Below are positions 32,930 through 40,322 of a stretch of DNA of 64,000 nt, piece after piece. Source of the stretch: Lachnoclostridium sp. UBA739. GTDB taxonomy: Bacteria > Bacillota_A > Clostridia > Lachnospirales > Lachnospiraceae. The DNA lies in NCBI GenBank assembly GCA_002297865.1, contig DBKX01000122.1, positions 13,730 through 77,729 on the forward strand. Reading direction: 5' to 3'. Numbering within the stretch: position 1 is the first letter of the stretch; the number at the start of each line of letters is the position of its first letter. The position numbers were made by a program, and so were the translations under genes. The notes beneath the pieces are model-generated. The model ran no database searches. It was not told where the DNA came from and saw only the letters and a list, made by a program, of their open reading frames with translations.

Positions 32930-33961
32930 ATGAGAATAACAAAAAGATTTGAAATTGGAAGTCAGCACTTAATGGCGAAAGGAACTCTTAAAGTAAAGAG
33001 CTACTTTGAAGAAAACGACATTTTATATATGGTTTACACTTTAAATGAAGACCCAACTGAATATACTAACAAATATGTAAATGTGATTTCTATCATTTAC
33101 AAATGGCAAAAGAAAAATGGTATTACATCGGCAACTACTGTTGAAGAGTTCGTTGAATTAACATTAACAAGAAGTCTTAAATTTGGCCTAGAAATGGAGC
33201 TTACGGTTCCATCTAAAGAGCTTCTTAGAACAAAACTAATTGAAGCCGGCGTGAGAGTATCTAATCCATCATCTACACACGAAGTTGTTGTTGGTTGGAA
33301 ACTAGTATATGATGGTTCAATCCAAACTTCTAGGGGTTATGAAGGCGTAGAGCTTGTTGCTCCACCAAGTACAAATTTTGATGAATTAGAAATCGTATGT
33401 AAAGTTCTTAATGAGATCGGAGCAAAAGTAAATAATTCTTGCGGGTTACACGTTCACCATGAAATCGCTGATTTCAAAAGACAACAAATTCTTAGAATGT
33501 ACAATTTCTATAGCAAATATGAAGAGGTAATCAATAGCTTCATGCCTGCTTCAAGATTAAATAATAGATATTGTCAACCTGTTTCTAGAATCATCGATAA
33601 AGTAAATAACTGCCCTACTAAAGAAAAATTACTAAAAGATATTGCGGGTAAGGGTGCAAGAGGTTATTATGATAGTTGTAGATACTACACAATGAACTTA
33701 AGAAGTTACCTGTATTATGGTACCATTGAGTTCCGCCAACATGCTGGGTCTACAAACTTCGAAGAAATCTCAAATTGGATTCTATTCACTCACAAAATCT
33801 TAGAAAGAGGATTAGAGATTGGAAACAATGTTCAACCATTAGATAGTAGCATTACTACTAAAAAGGCTAAGTACGAAGAGCTTAAAAAGGAACTTAAAAT
33901 TGAGAGAACTAAATTAGCAAAACACTTTGAAAATAGATTAAAGAAAGCGAGAGTGGCCTAA
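32930..33961 (+). CDS. Amidoligase-domain protein with N-terminal shared phage domain
   Basis: A 343-residue protein. The first 60 residues (RFEIGSQHLMAKG to NVISIIYKW) resemble the 72-residue protein at 12318. From residue about 85 it matches the putative amidoligase family (glutamine-synthetase-like COOH-NH2 ligases): FGLEMEL, DGSI, GVELVAPP, SCGLHVHHE, Arg/Tyr-rich RYYTMNLRSY and TIEFRQHAG. Such enzymes form amide bonds in peptides or on proteins (family knowledge). GGAGA precedes the ATG. The substrate is unknown; its position next to the RiPP cassette is suggestive, but its promoter and fusion domain tie it to the phage. Confidence 0.85.
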   Translation: MRITKRFEIGSQHLMAKGTLKVKSYFEENDILYMVYTLNEDPTEYTNKYVNVISIIYKWQKKNGITSATTVEEFVELTLTRSLKFGLEMELTVPSKELLRTKLIEAGVRVSNPSSTHEVVVGWKLVYDGSIQTSRGYEGVELVAPPSTNFDELEIVCKVLNEIGAKVNNSCGLHVHHEIADFKRQQILRMYNFYSKYEEVINSFMPASRLNNRYCQPVSRIIDKVNNCPTKEKLLKDIAGKGARGYYDSCRYYTMNLRSYLYYGTIEFRQHAGSTNFEEISNWILFTHKILERGLEIGNNVQPLDSSITTKKAKYEELKKELKIERTKLAKHFENRLKKARVA

Positions 33962-33998
33962 GGGTCACTTTTGCATATGTGAGAAAGGAATATTATAT

Positions 33999-34184
33999 AT
34001 GACTGAACAACAAGCAATGGATATTATCAATAAAGCGAGAATAAGCAACTCATTTACAATGGGTCAAACTACTGAGGAATTTATACAGAATCTTAGAAAG
34101 CGTTACTTACAGATTTACAATATCGTATTGCCTGCAGATCATATCGAGATTGCCAAGGTAATCCTGGAGTTAGATGAAGAGTAA
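33999..34184 (+). CDS. Small hypothetical protein
   Basis: A 61-residue helical protein, no family recognised. AAAGGA precedes the ATG, 37 bases after the amidoligase gene, so it is co-transcribed. A strong terminator follows. Confidence 0.65.
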   Translation: MTEQQAMDIINKARISNSFTMGQTTEEFIQNLRKRYLQIYNIVLPADHIEIAKVILELDEE

Positions 34185-34213
34185 AACACTAAAATATTGC
34201 AATACAGAGTCTT

Positions 34214-34253
34214 AGAGCGGAATTAGATTGAAGTCTAGTTCTGCTCTTTTTTT
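34214..34253 (+). terminator. Intrinsic terminator
   Basis: AGAGC..GAATTAGA pairs with TCTAGTTC..GCTCT, a long stem with one mismatch, followed by seven T. Confidence 0.85.
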
Positions 34254-34260
34254 ACTGTAA

Positions 34261-34318
34261 ATTACCAAGTAAATTCTCAAAATAGGGCGCTCGCGAATGG
34301 CTCGAACTACGCTATAAT
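34261..34318 (+). promoter_or_regulatory. Class 2 two-box phage promoter
   Basis: ATTACC at 34261 and TATAAT at 34313, 52 bp apart, followed by ATAAATATG. GGGCGCTCGCGAAT spans the -35 region. Confidence 0.75.
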
Positions 34319-34364
34319 ATAAATATGTTAGTGATTAAATAATTTATTGATTGGAGAATATGAT

Positions 34365-35030
34365 ATGTATAATAATTTTTTAGAAATGAATAGAGAAGAA
34401 TTTAAGGCTATGGCTATGGAACTTACATTAAAGAAGATCGCAGAAATCGCTGTTGAATACCAAATCACAGTAAACACAAAAACTAAAAAGACTGTTGCTG
34501 TTGCTCAGTTAGTTGCTGAATTTGAAAGACTTCAAGCGGAACAAGCAGTAGAAGAGGAAACAAATACTTGCGACTCTAATTCAGCTCTTGATGAAGAATC
34601 TCTTTCTTCTATTGTTGCAATGCAAGAGAAGCTTTCAGAGCTTGGTGTTCAGGTAATGCCAATGAGAGATAACTTCTTTTTCTCTGGAAGAGTAGAGCTT
34701 ACATGCGAGAGAAATTTCGAAGTGACATATGACATCGAGACAAGAGAGTTTGCTCTTGCAACTACTTTCTCAAACCAGGTACTCGATGAAGATTACCTAA
34801 AACTTCTTATGAAGATTTCCAATGTGATTAATGGAAATGAAAATCGTACTACAAGCAAATATGGTGTTGGAACAACTCATATGACCGCCAAAGGTGAAAT
34901 CGAGATTACTAAAGTTTTCTTAGAAAATGGCGTTGAAATGATCGAGTATAAAATCGGAAATGACTTCAAAATAAATAAGAAGGTGAATGTGGTATCTAAT
35001 ATCCATAAATTCGCTAAACGTGCAAACTAG
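34365..35030 (+). CDS. Mosaic phage protein with two shared domains
   Basis: A 221-residue protein. Its N-terminus (NNFLEMNREEF to QITV) resembles that of the 11745 protein, and its C-terminal 60 residues (KYGVGTTHMTAKGEIEITK to SNIHKFAKRAN) resemble the whole 12318 protein. The middle part (about 80-155) is unique. It looks like a fusion of two otherwise separate early proteins. ATG 34365 follows GGAGAA; the in-frame TTG at 34347 precedes that site. Function unknown. Confidence 0.78.
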   Translation: MYNNFLEMNREEFKAMAMELTLKKIAEIAVEYQITVNTKTKKTVAVAQLVAEFERLQAEQAVEEETNTCDSNSALDEESLSSIVAMQEKLSELGVQVMPMRDNFFFSGRVELTCERNFEVTYDIETREFALATTFSNQVLDEDYLKLLMKISNVINGNENRTTSKYGVGTTHMTAKGEIEITKVFLENGVEMIEYKIGNDFKINKKVNVVSNIHKFAKRAN

Positions 35031-35035
35031 TGAAA

Positions 35036-35093
35036 ATTACCGCCATGCATTGATAACTTAGGGGCTCCCGGGTTGTCAATGTTACGGTATAAT
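35036..35093 (+). promoter_or_regulatory. Class 2 two-box phage promoter
   Basis: ATTACC at 35036 and TATAAT at 35088, 52 bp apart, followed by ATAAATATAT. GGGGCTCCCGGGT spans the -35 region. Confidence 0.75.
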
Positions 35094-35129
35094 ATAAATA
35101 TATTAGTGATTTAATTAAGGAGAATTGAA

Positions 35130-35456
35130 ATGAATAAAGTTATTGTAAAAGAACCAGGTAAGGGCTTAGTGATTGAGAATGTAGAAAAAGTTGATTTAGA
35201 TTACTTTTACTCTAAGTGCGGAGCCCCAATAGATATGATGGAAGTTGGAGAAGGAGTCGATATTGTTTTCAATGATGAAATGCTTATGCGTGATGAATTT
35301 GAACCAAACTTCTGTTTCTTTGGTAATGGAAGAATACAACCATTACATGGAACCGTAATCTTTGTCGGCGTTGATTATTGCACTGGAAAGTCAAAGGGAT
35401 TAACCGCCGATGAAATTATTACAATCTATGAAAGCTTTGCAGATGATGAAAAATAA
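35130..35456 (+). CDS. DUF3846-like phage protein
   Basis: A 108-residue protein. The pattern of an N-terminal strand, a conserved acidic middle (VGEGVDIVFNDE) and a C-terminal LHGTVIFVGVDY...GLTADEI fits the DUF3846 family of small phage and plasmid proteins. AAGGAG precedes the ATG. Single gene between a class 2 promoter and a terminator. Function unknown. Confidence 0.72.
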   Translation: MNKVIVKEPGKGLVIENVEKVDLDYFYSKCGAPIDMMEVGEGVDIVFNDEMLMRDEFEPNFCFFGNGRIQPLHGTVIFVGVDYCTGKSKGLTADEIITIYESFADDEK

Positions 35457-35461
35457 CGTTT

Positions 35462-35488
35462 AGACTACCACTATACGGTAGTCTTTTT
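35462..35488 (+). terminator. Intrinsic terminator
   Basis: AGACTACC pairs with GGTAGTCT across 7 nt, followed by a T-run. Confidence 0.85.
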
Positions 35489-35619
35489 GCTTTATAGTTC
35501 TTGTAAATATCTAATTAAATGTTCCCGAATTTGCCCTTGCTATGTTATTATATAAATCTACCAATCAATACATGCAGATTTTGGAGCTAGAATATGAAAC
35601 TCACAGAGGAGGTTATAAT

Positions 35620-35991
35620 ATGGATTCAATAGGGGAACGTATTCGCAAATTAAGAAAATCAAAAGGAATTACACAAACAGAAATACAAGAAAAGACTGGT
35701 ATTTCTTCAGGAAATATAAGTGAAATAGAAAATGGTAGGTATCTACCATCTGCTATCGCACTCATGGAGCTATCTAAAATTTTAGAGTGCTCGACTGATT
35801 ATATCCTGTTTGGTGATTCTCACCCACCTAAAAGTACTAGCAATATTTCTAATAATGAAATATATTTACTTAATGAACAAGAAGCTCGCTTATTAAATTA
35901 TTATCGTGAAATATCTAAACCAGAACAAGAAGAACTAGTTTGTATTGCAAAGATGAAATTTAATAAAGAATTGAGAATATTTGATATATAA
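35620..35991 (+). CDS. XRE-family transcriptional regulator (candidate repressor)
   Basis: A 123-residue protein with an N-terminal HTH_3 domain (IGERIRKLRKSKGITQTEIQEKTGISSGNISEIENGRYLPS) and a helical C-terminal half likely used for dimerisation. There is no peptidase domain, so it is not a LexA/CI-type self-cleaving repressor. ATG 35620 follows AGGAGG; the ATG at 35542 lies far upstream without a site. It is the best lysogeny-repressor candidate, placed between the early block and the AgrC/D genes. Confidence 0.87.
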   Translation: MDSIGERIRKLRKSKGITQTEIQEKTGISSGNISEIENGRYLPSAIALMELSKILECSTDYILFGDSHPPKSTSNISNNEIYLLNEQEARLLNYYREISKPEQEELVCIAKMKFNKELRIFDI

Positions 35992-36053
35992 ACCGAATGA
36001 TATGTAAATTATCACAAAAATAACTGTATACTTCGTTAAATTGTTGCTATTTT

Positions 36054-36082
36054 TTGACGAAAATTCTTCTCTGTGGTATAAT
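36054..36082 (+). promoter_or_regulatory. SigA-type promoter with extended -10
   Basis: TTGACG (36054-36059), 17 bp, TATAAT (36077-36082) with TGG before the -10. It drives the AgrC-like gene, probably in the lysogen. Confidence 0.78.
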
Positions 36083-36111
36083 AATAGAAAAAAATATACA
36101 GGGGGGATTTT

Positions 36112-37488
36112 TTGAAATCGTTATTTGTTATTCTAATTCTTCTATGCAGACTTACAGAACCCTTTGTATGGGATTGGTTCTGTTCTAAGCTTGCGTGCAC
36201 ATTGGTTATAACAAATACAAAAGATAAAAAGAAAAGCTTATTACTATTCATTCTTGCTTGTTTTGGAAGTTTCCTGATAAGTGATTTTATTGGAGAATTA
36301 AACGTTCTATCATTCTTGTTTAATAACTCCTTAATAGTTATTTTTTACTTTTATGCGGTTAGGGTTTATCATCTTAACTTCAAGATTGTTTGTGGCTGTT
36401 TATCTATTCACTACATATTTTCTTGCTTTACGGAGTATCTTCTTTCGTTCTTACAGATTATTATTTTCAACTCATTAAGAATTACTTCGTTTGAACCGTC
36501 ACTAACACGATGTATTATGTATATTATTTTTACGGTGCTTTCCTTCTTGGTTTTCTTTTTTCTATCAAGGTTGGATCTACATGCTCTTTGTGCCTTGGAG
36601 CATGACCGTATCTTTTATACTTTAGTTTTCGTTTTTACATTGGACATATTTGCCTTTTGCTTGTTTTCCTGTATTCCTAACGAAAACATTTTTAACATTG
36701 GGACATTTGTATCTCTTATGATAGAGGTAGCCGTTACTTGTCATGCTTTACGAATGTTATTTCTGGATGTTAATACTTTAAGAAATTTTGAAACCGAATT
36801 ACTTTGTACGAAAAATAGGCTTGAAATGTTTCAGTTTGACGCGGATAAATTAGAACAGACTTCTAAATTCATGCATGATGTGAAACACCACATTAATACA
36901 ATTTCTTATTACCTGGAGCATGACGACATGAAGTCTGCAAAAGAGTATATTTCGGGTCTTACACCTGCTATGGACGATTTGCGTATCGAAGACTTTGGTT
37001 ACAACCGCTTTAGCAACTTGATTCATAAGAAAGTACTTGAGGCTAAAAGTCATGGGATTGATTTTACCTTTTCGAGCGAACTTATTGATTTAAAGATTCC
37101 ACTTTATGAACTTAGTTCTGTATTTAACAATTTACTAGATAATGCAATCGAAGGGTGCCTGGCCAATACCGCCTCGACTTATCACAATATTTCCTTTTTC
37201 ATTCGTAAAATGCCTACGGAAATATTGATTATTGTTATCAATGATTGCCTGCCTACTTTAGATGGTGTTCCTACTGGAACCACTAAAGACGATAAAGAAA
37301 ATCACGGTTTTGGCATTGGTATTATTACTGATTTTGCATATAAGTATTCCGGTGATTCGTTTATTCTTGCGGAAGATAGTCTTTTTATGGTGCAAATAAG
37401 TTTACCTCTCAATTATGGGGTTTGGGAGGAAAACGATTCAATTGACACCGAAATTACCGATTTAGAATCTTCACTTGATTTAACTTGA
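36112..37488 (+). CDS. agrC: AgrC-like sensor histidine kinase
   Basis: A 458-residue membrane kinase. The first 230 residues carry about six hydrophobic segments, as in AgrC peptide receptors. The HisKA-like part has MHDVKHHIN (phospho-acceptor His), and the GHKL ATPase has FNNLLDNAIEG (N box) and ENHGFGIGII (G box). TTG 36112 is the start, with GGGGGG five to eight bases upstream. It lies directly upstream of an AgrD-like peptide gene. No response regulator gene is nearby, so signalling would need a host AgrA-like partner (inference). Confidence 0.88.
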   Translation: MKSLFVILILLCRLTEPFVWDWFCSKLACTLVITNTKDKKKSLLLFILACFGSFLISDFIGELNVLSFLFNNSLIVIFYFYAVRVYHLNFKIVCGCLSIHYIFSCFTEYLLSFLQIIIFNSLRITSFEPSLTRCIMYIIFTVLSFLVFFFLSRLDLHALCALEHDRIFYTLVFVFTLDIFAFCLFSCIPNENIFNIGTFVSLMIEVAVTCHALRMLFLDVNTLRNFETELLCTKNRLEMFQFDADKLEQTSKFMHDVKHHINTISYYLEHDDMKSAKEYISGLTPAMDDLRIEDFGYNRFSNLIHKKVLEAKSHGIDFTFSSELIDLKIPLYELSSVFNNLLDNAIEGCLANTASTYHNISFFIRKMPTEILIIVINDCLPTLDGVPTGTTKDDKENHGFGIGIITDFAYKYSGDSFILAEDSLFMVQISLPLNYGVWEENDSIDTEITDLESSLDLT

Positions 37489-37521
37489 TTTAAGAAGCTT
37501 CCTGGGGAGGAGGTGATTTTT

Positions 37522-37668
37522 ATGAAGAAACTAACGACAAAGCTTTTAAGAAACTTCGCAGAATCTTCACTTCGTAATGAAGTTTCTTATTGCCATTATT
37601 ATTGTTATCAGCCAAAAGTTCCACAAATGGATAAAATTGTCGAGCGTTTTGGGAAAAGAAAAATCTAA
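37522..37668 (+). CDS. agrD: AgrD-like cyclic autoinducer peptide precursor
   Basis: A 48-residue peptide missed by length cut-offs. It has an amphipathic N-terminus (MKKLTTKLLRNFAESSL), a core SYCHYYC and the C-terminal YQPKVPQ that matches the conserved (D/Y)(E/Q)PKxP recognition segment of AgrD. A thiolactone ring CHYYC, cut before YQPKVP, is the simplest model by analogy with staphylococcal AIPs. AGGAGG precedes the ATG. It is 33 bases after agrC. No AgrB processing protease was found in the window. Confidence 0.85.
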   Translation: MKKLTTKLLRNFAESSLRNEVSYCHYYCYQPKVPQMDKIVERFGKRKI

Positions 37669-37674
37669 TTTTTT

Positions 37675-37703
37675 AGCACCAAGAAAGTTCTTGGTGCTTT
37701 TTA
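37675..37703 (+). terminator. Intrinsic terminator after agrD
   Basis: AGCACCAAGAA pairs with TTCTTGGTGCT, followed by five T. It separates the plus-strand block from the convergent integrase gene. Confidence 0.88.
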
Positions 37704-37709
37704 ATTTAA

Positions 37710-38693
37710 CTACATTCCAAACGCTTCTAGCAATTTATCTGTGGATTTATCTTCAAGATAACTCTGTGTTGTGCTGATATCTGAATGATTAGCTAATAAC
37801 TGCAGTTCTTGTAGTGTAAATCTCTTTCCTAACTTCTCGCACATGTAATGTGTTCCATTTTCATAGTTATTTAAAGAGCTGTGTCTGAAGCTGTGAGGAT
37901 TAAACTCTTTTTCTACTCCCATTTCTTTTAATAAGATTTTTCTCCAACTTACGATCTGGTTATATAAGGTTTCATAAGCTGCTGGTCCACCATGTCGAGT
38001 TTCCCATAAATGCTGTTCTTCATCATTTCTGTGCTCCATATATAAGCCATATGCTTCCTTAGTAAGTTGGTGATATATAAGACGGAACTTCTTACCTCTT
38101 TTTCCTGTTACCTCATTCTTTGTGAAATTAGCTTCGATTGAAATATCTTCTCTTGTTACCTGGAAAGCTTCGTTTCTACGACATGAGCTGTCATAAAGGA
38201 AGGCACAAAGTAAGGCCTCGGAATATCTTTCTTGTTTAACTAATGAATTGTAAATGCACATTACTTCTTCGTTAGTCAAGAATATGATATCACGGGCCTT
38301 TTCTTTTCTAAGTCCTTTTAATCTATTTGGATTTACCTTGCAATCCTCGAAATCCTCTTCGTAGTCATCATCTTCGGCCACAAAGTTGAAGAGGTTTCTG
38401 GTAGTTGATAGCATACGATTTATTCTCGCTGCACTCATACCGTTGTCTTGCATCCATAACACGAAATTTCTTAGAGCCTTTCTGTTCAAGCGGTATAACT
38501 GCTTATTATCCAGTTCTTCCATTATATATATAAGAATTATTCTTGCGTCATTGTAATATTGCTTGATTGACTTTTCCGATTTTCCTTCGGAACGTATCTG
38601 TAGGATATAGTCGTCTAGTAGCTGTTTATTGTATTTATTTACTTTTTCCCATCTCTCTGGTGTATATATTCGATTATAGGTTTGTTTTGCCAT
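37710..38693 (-). CDS. Tyrosine recombinase (phage integrase)
   Basis: A 327-residue tyrosine recombinase. An N-terminal SAM-like DNA-binding domain (LLDDYILQIRSEGKSEKSIKQYYND) precedes a catalytic domain with SSCRRNEA (Arg), HSFRHSS (HxxR), LANHSDISTTQSYL (His and the nucleophile Tyr). AAGGAGA precedes the ATG. It is the likely integrase of a temperate phage. No attP core could be identified without the host attachment site. It is convergent with the Agr genes. Confidence 0.92.
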   Translation of the reverse strand: MAKQTYNRIYTPERWEKVNKYNKQLLDDYILQIRSEGKSEKSIKQYYNDARIILIYIMEELDNKQLYRLNRKALRNFVLWMQDNGMSAARINRMLSTTRNLFNFVAEDDDYEEDFEDCKVNPNRLKGLRKEKARDIIFLTNEEVMCIYNSLVKQERYSEALLCAFLYDSSCRRNEAFQVTREDISIEANFTKNEVTGKRGKKFRLIYHQLTKEAYGLYMEHRNDEEQHLWETRHGGPAAYETLYNQIVSWRKILLKEMGVEKEFNPHSFRHSSLNNYENGTHYMCEKLGKRFTLQELQLLANHSDISTTQSYLEDKSTDKLLEAFGM

Positions 38694-38713
38694 AATTAAT
38701 TTTCTCCTTAGTT

Positions 38714-39880
38714 CTATCTATAAAATTCTTGTGTCGCGTAAATCTTGTTACCGATTTTGTAAACTCCAATACCAATACTAGAAAAGTTATTGGATAAGAT
38801 ATTTGCTCGATGTCCAGAAGAGTTCATCCAGTTAGTCATGAACTGTTGAGCTAATCCAGATCTATTAGTCATCCAAGCAATATTTTCACCCCACGCTCGA
38901 TAAGAAACTCCATCAGCCTTCATTTGCACTGTGATAAGATTTCCGTTTAGGTCCTCATGAGAGAAATAATTGTTATCCCCCATATCTTTAGATTTGATAC
39001 GAGCGTATTTCTGCATTGTATTGTTATAAGATAGTGCTGGTAATCCATTCGCAGCTCTTTCTTTATTTACGATCTGGAATATCTCTTGCTCTACCGTAGC
39101 AATGAAATTAGATTCATTAACTTCTGGCTTAACTTCTGGTTTTGTTTCCGGCGTTACCTCTGGTTTAATGGAAGGCTTATCATTAGGTTTAATTACTGGA
39201 AATGACGGCCTTACTATTGGTGTACTAGGAATTTCAGATGGCTTTTCAACTGGCTTGTTAGGCGTTTCTGTTGAAGGCGGAGTCACTGGTTTATTTTCTG
39301 GAACTGGTGGTTTTTCTGTTGGTTCCTGAATGCCAGGTTCCTCACTTGGTTTTGTCTCTGGTTTTATAACCTCTTCTTCATCATCTGGCTTTGTTTCCGG
39401 CTTATCTTCCGGTTTGATTTCTGGCTTAATCTCTGGGTTTTCTTCCTTGTCTGGAACTACAACCGTGTCTTTATCCGGTTCCTTATTTGGTTTTTCAGTA
39501 TTAACACTTGACTCTGGTTTCTCAGGTTTATTGAATGTGCCATTAATCACTGCGTCCACACTAACGATATTTTGTTGTATAGAACTAGAGATATGATTGA
39601 AATCTGGTATTTCACCTTTGACTTCCCCAGTCTCCTTATCAACGATTTCTAAACCGTCTTTTCCTGGAATAATTGCGATATTCTCTGATACAAATAGATC
39701 TAAGCTAGATTCTCCTTCATTCTCATTGGAATCGGTTGAATTGTCTTGTTCGGTTTCTAATACGATTGCTTCATCTGTTGGTAAATTTGGTACTGTATCA
39801 TTAGTAAAAGTATTTAATTGTGCAGCGCTCATGGCTACCATGATTGTCCCCATTACAAATCCTAATACTTTCTTTTTCAT
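38714..39880 (-). CDS. Secreted CAP-domain protein with Pro/Glu/Lys-rich linker
   Basis: A 388-residue predicted exported protein. A signal-peptide-like N-terminus (KKKVLGFVMGTIMVAMSAA) is followed by an acidic region, a long PEKP/KPE-rich low-complexity linker (about residues 120-260) and a C-terminal CAP/SCP domain (about 262-388) with YFSHED, AWGENIAW and SSGHRANIL, the CAP His/Glu set. The linker suggests wall spanning. It sits in the lysis and integration region but is not a lysin; it may be a lysogenic conversion factor (inference). GAAGGAG precedes the ATG. Confidence 0.88.
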   Translation of the reverse strand: MKKKVLGFVMGTIMVAMSAAQLNTFTNDTVPNLPTDEAIVLETEQDNSTDSNENEGESSLDLFVSENIAIIPGKDGLEIVDKETGEVKGEIPDFNHISSSIQQNIVSVDAVINGTFNKPEKPESSVNTEKPNKEPDKDTVVVPDKEENPEIKPEIKPEDKPETKPDDEEEVIKPETKPSEEPGIQEPTEKPPVPENKPVTPPSTETPNKPVEKPSEIPSTPIVRPSFPVIKPNDKPSIKPEVTPETKPEVKPEVNESNFIATVEQEIFQIVNKERAANGLPALSYNNTMQKYARIKSKDMGDNNYFSHEDLNGNLITVQMKADGVSYRAWGENIAWMTNRSGLAQQFMTNWMNSSGHRANILSNNFSSIGIGVYKIGNKIYATQEFYR

Positions 39881-39905
39881 AAAATCTCCTTCTTATAAAG
39901 TGAAA

Positions 39906-39941
39906 GGTACCGGCGAGGCCCTTCAACGCCTTTCCGATACC
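39906..39941 (-). promoter_or_regulatory. 5' UTR hairpin of the CAP gene
   Basis: On the minus strand GGTATCGG pairs with CCGGTACC (one G-U), enclosing an AGGC/GCCT inner stem. It lies between a phage -10 variant (TACAATATAAATAC on the minus strand, about 39966-39981) and the CAP ribosome site. I do not recognise a known riboswitch. Confidence 0.5.
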
Positions 39942-39990
39942 CAAATTCCAAGTTAAAATAATAATTTTATTTTGTATTTATATTGTAGAA

Positions 39991-40305
39991 TTATTGTGAT
40001 TCCTCTTTTTCTGATTTCTTATCTTCATCTTTATCTACTGTATTTTTGATACCTCTGATTTCATTCACATAGGTACCACCGTAAAATCCTAGCCCCGAAC
40101 AGATAACGCCTGTCATAAAACTTTGTACTGAAAATTCCATTAAAAGCGCTAGTGTCACACCGATGAATACACAGCCCAAAGCCTGAATAGATTCCTGTAT
40201 TGGTGGCTCATAATTACTCAAAATTAATTTAAAAACAACGATTACAAAAACTAGCTCGACCGTTGCTACACTCAATATTGTCTGAATTACATTGATTTCT
40301 TCCAT
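39991..40305 (-). CDS. Holin-like membrane protein
   Basis: A 104-residue protein with three hydrophobic segments (about residues 8-30, 40-60 and 62-78) and a charged, Lys/Glu-rich C-terminus, the usual holin layout. It is directly downstream of the amidase endolysin gene on the minus strand (17 bases apart). Assigned by topology and position, not by a sequence motif. Confidence 0.75.
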   Translation of the reverse strand: MEEINVIQTILSVATVELVFVIVVFKLILSNYEPPIQESIQALGCVFIGVTLALLMEFSVQSFMTGVICSGLGFYGGTYVNEIRGIKNTVDKDEDKKSEKEESQ

Positions 40306-40322
40306 GTTACTTATCCCTTCGG

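Noticed and set aside
35492..37521. agrB or agrA gene near the AgrC-like kinase
   Set aside because: The only complete frames here are the XRE regulator and the kinase; no AgrB-like protease or LytTR regulator was found.
37577..37777. Plus-strand ORF of 66 residues after agrD
   Set aside because: It runs out of frame through agrD, the terminator and the integrase 3' end.
39906..39941. Known riboswitch (c-di-GMP or other) upstream of the CAP gene
   Set aside because: The hairpin lacks the conserved cores I know for these classes; kept only as an unnamed structured leader.
39102..39956. Plus-strand Gly/Ser-rich open frames opposite the CAP gene
   Set aside because: They are antisense shadows of the Pro/Glu/Lys-rich linker codons; no ribosome sites or domains.
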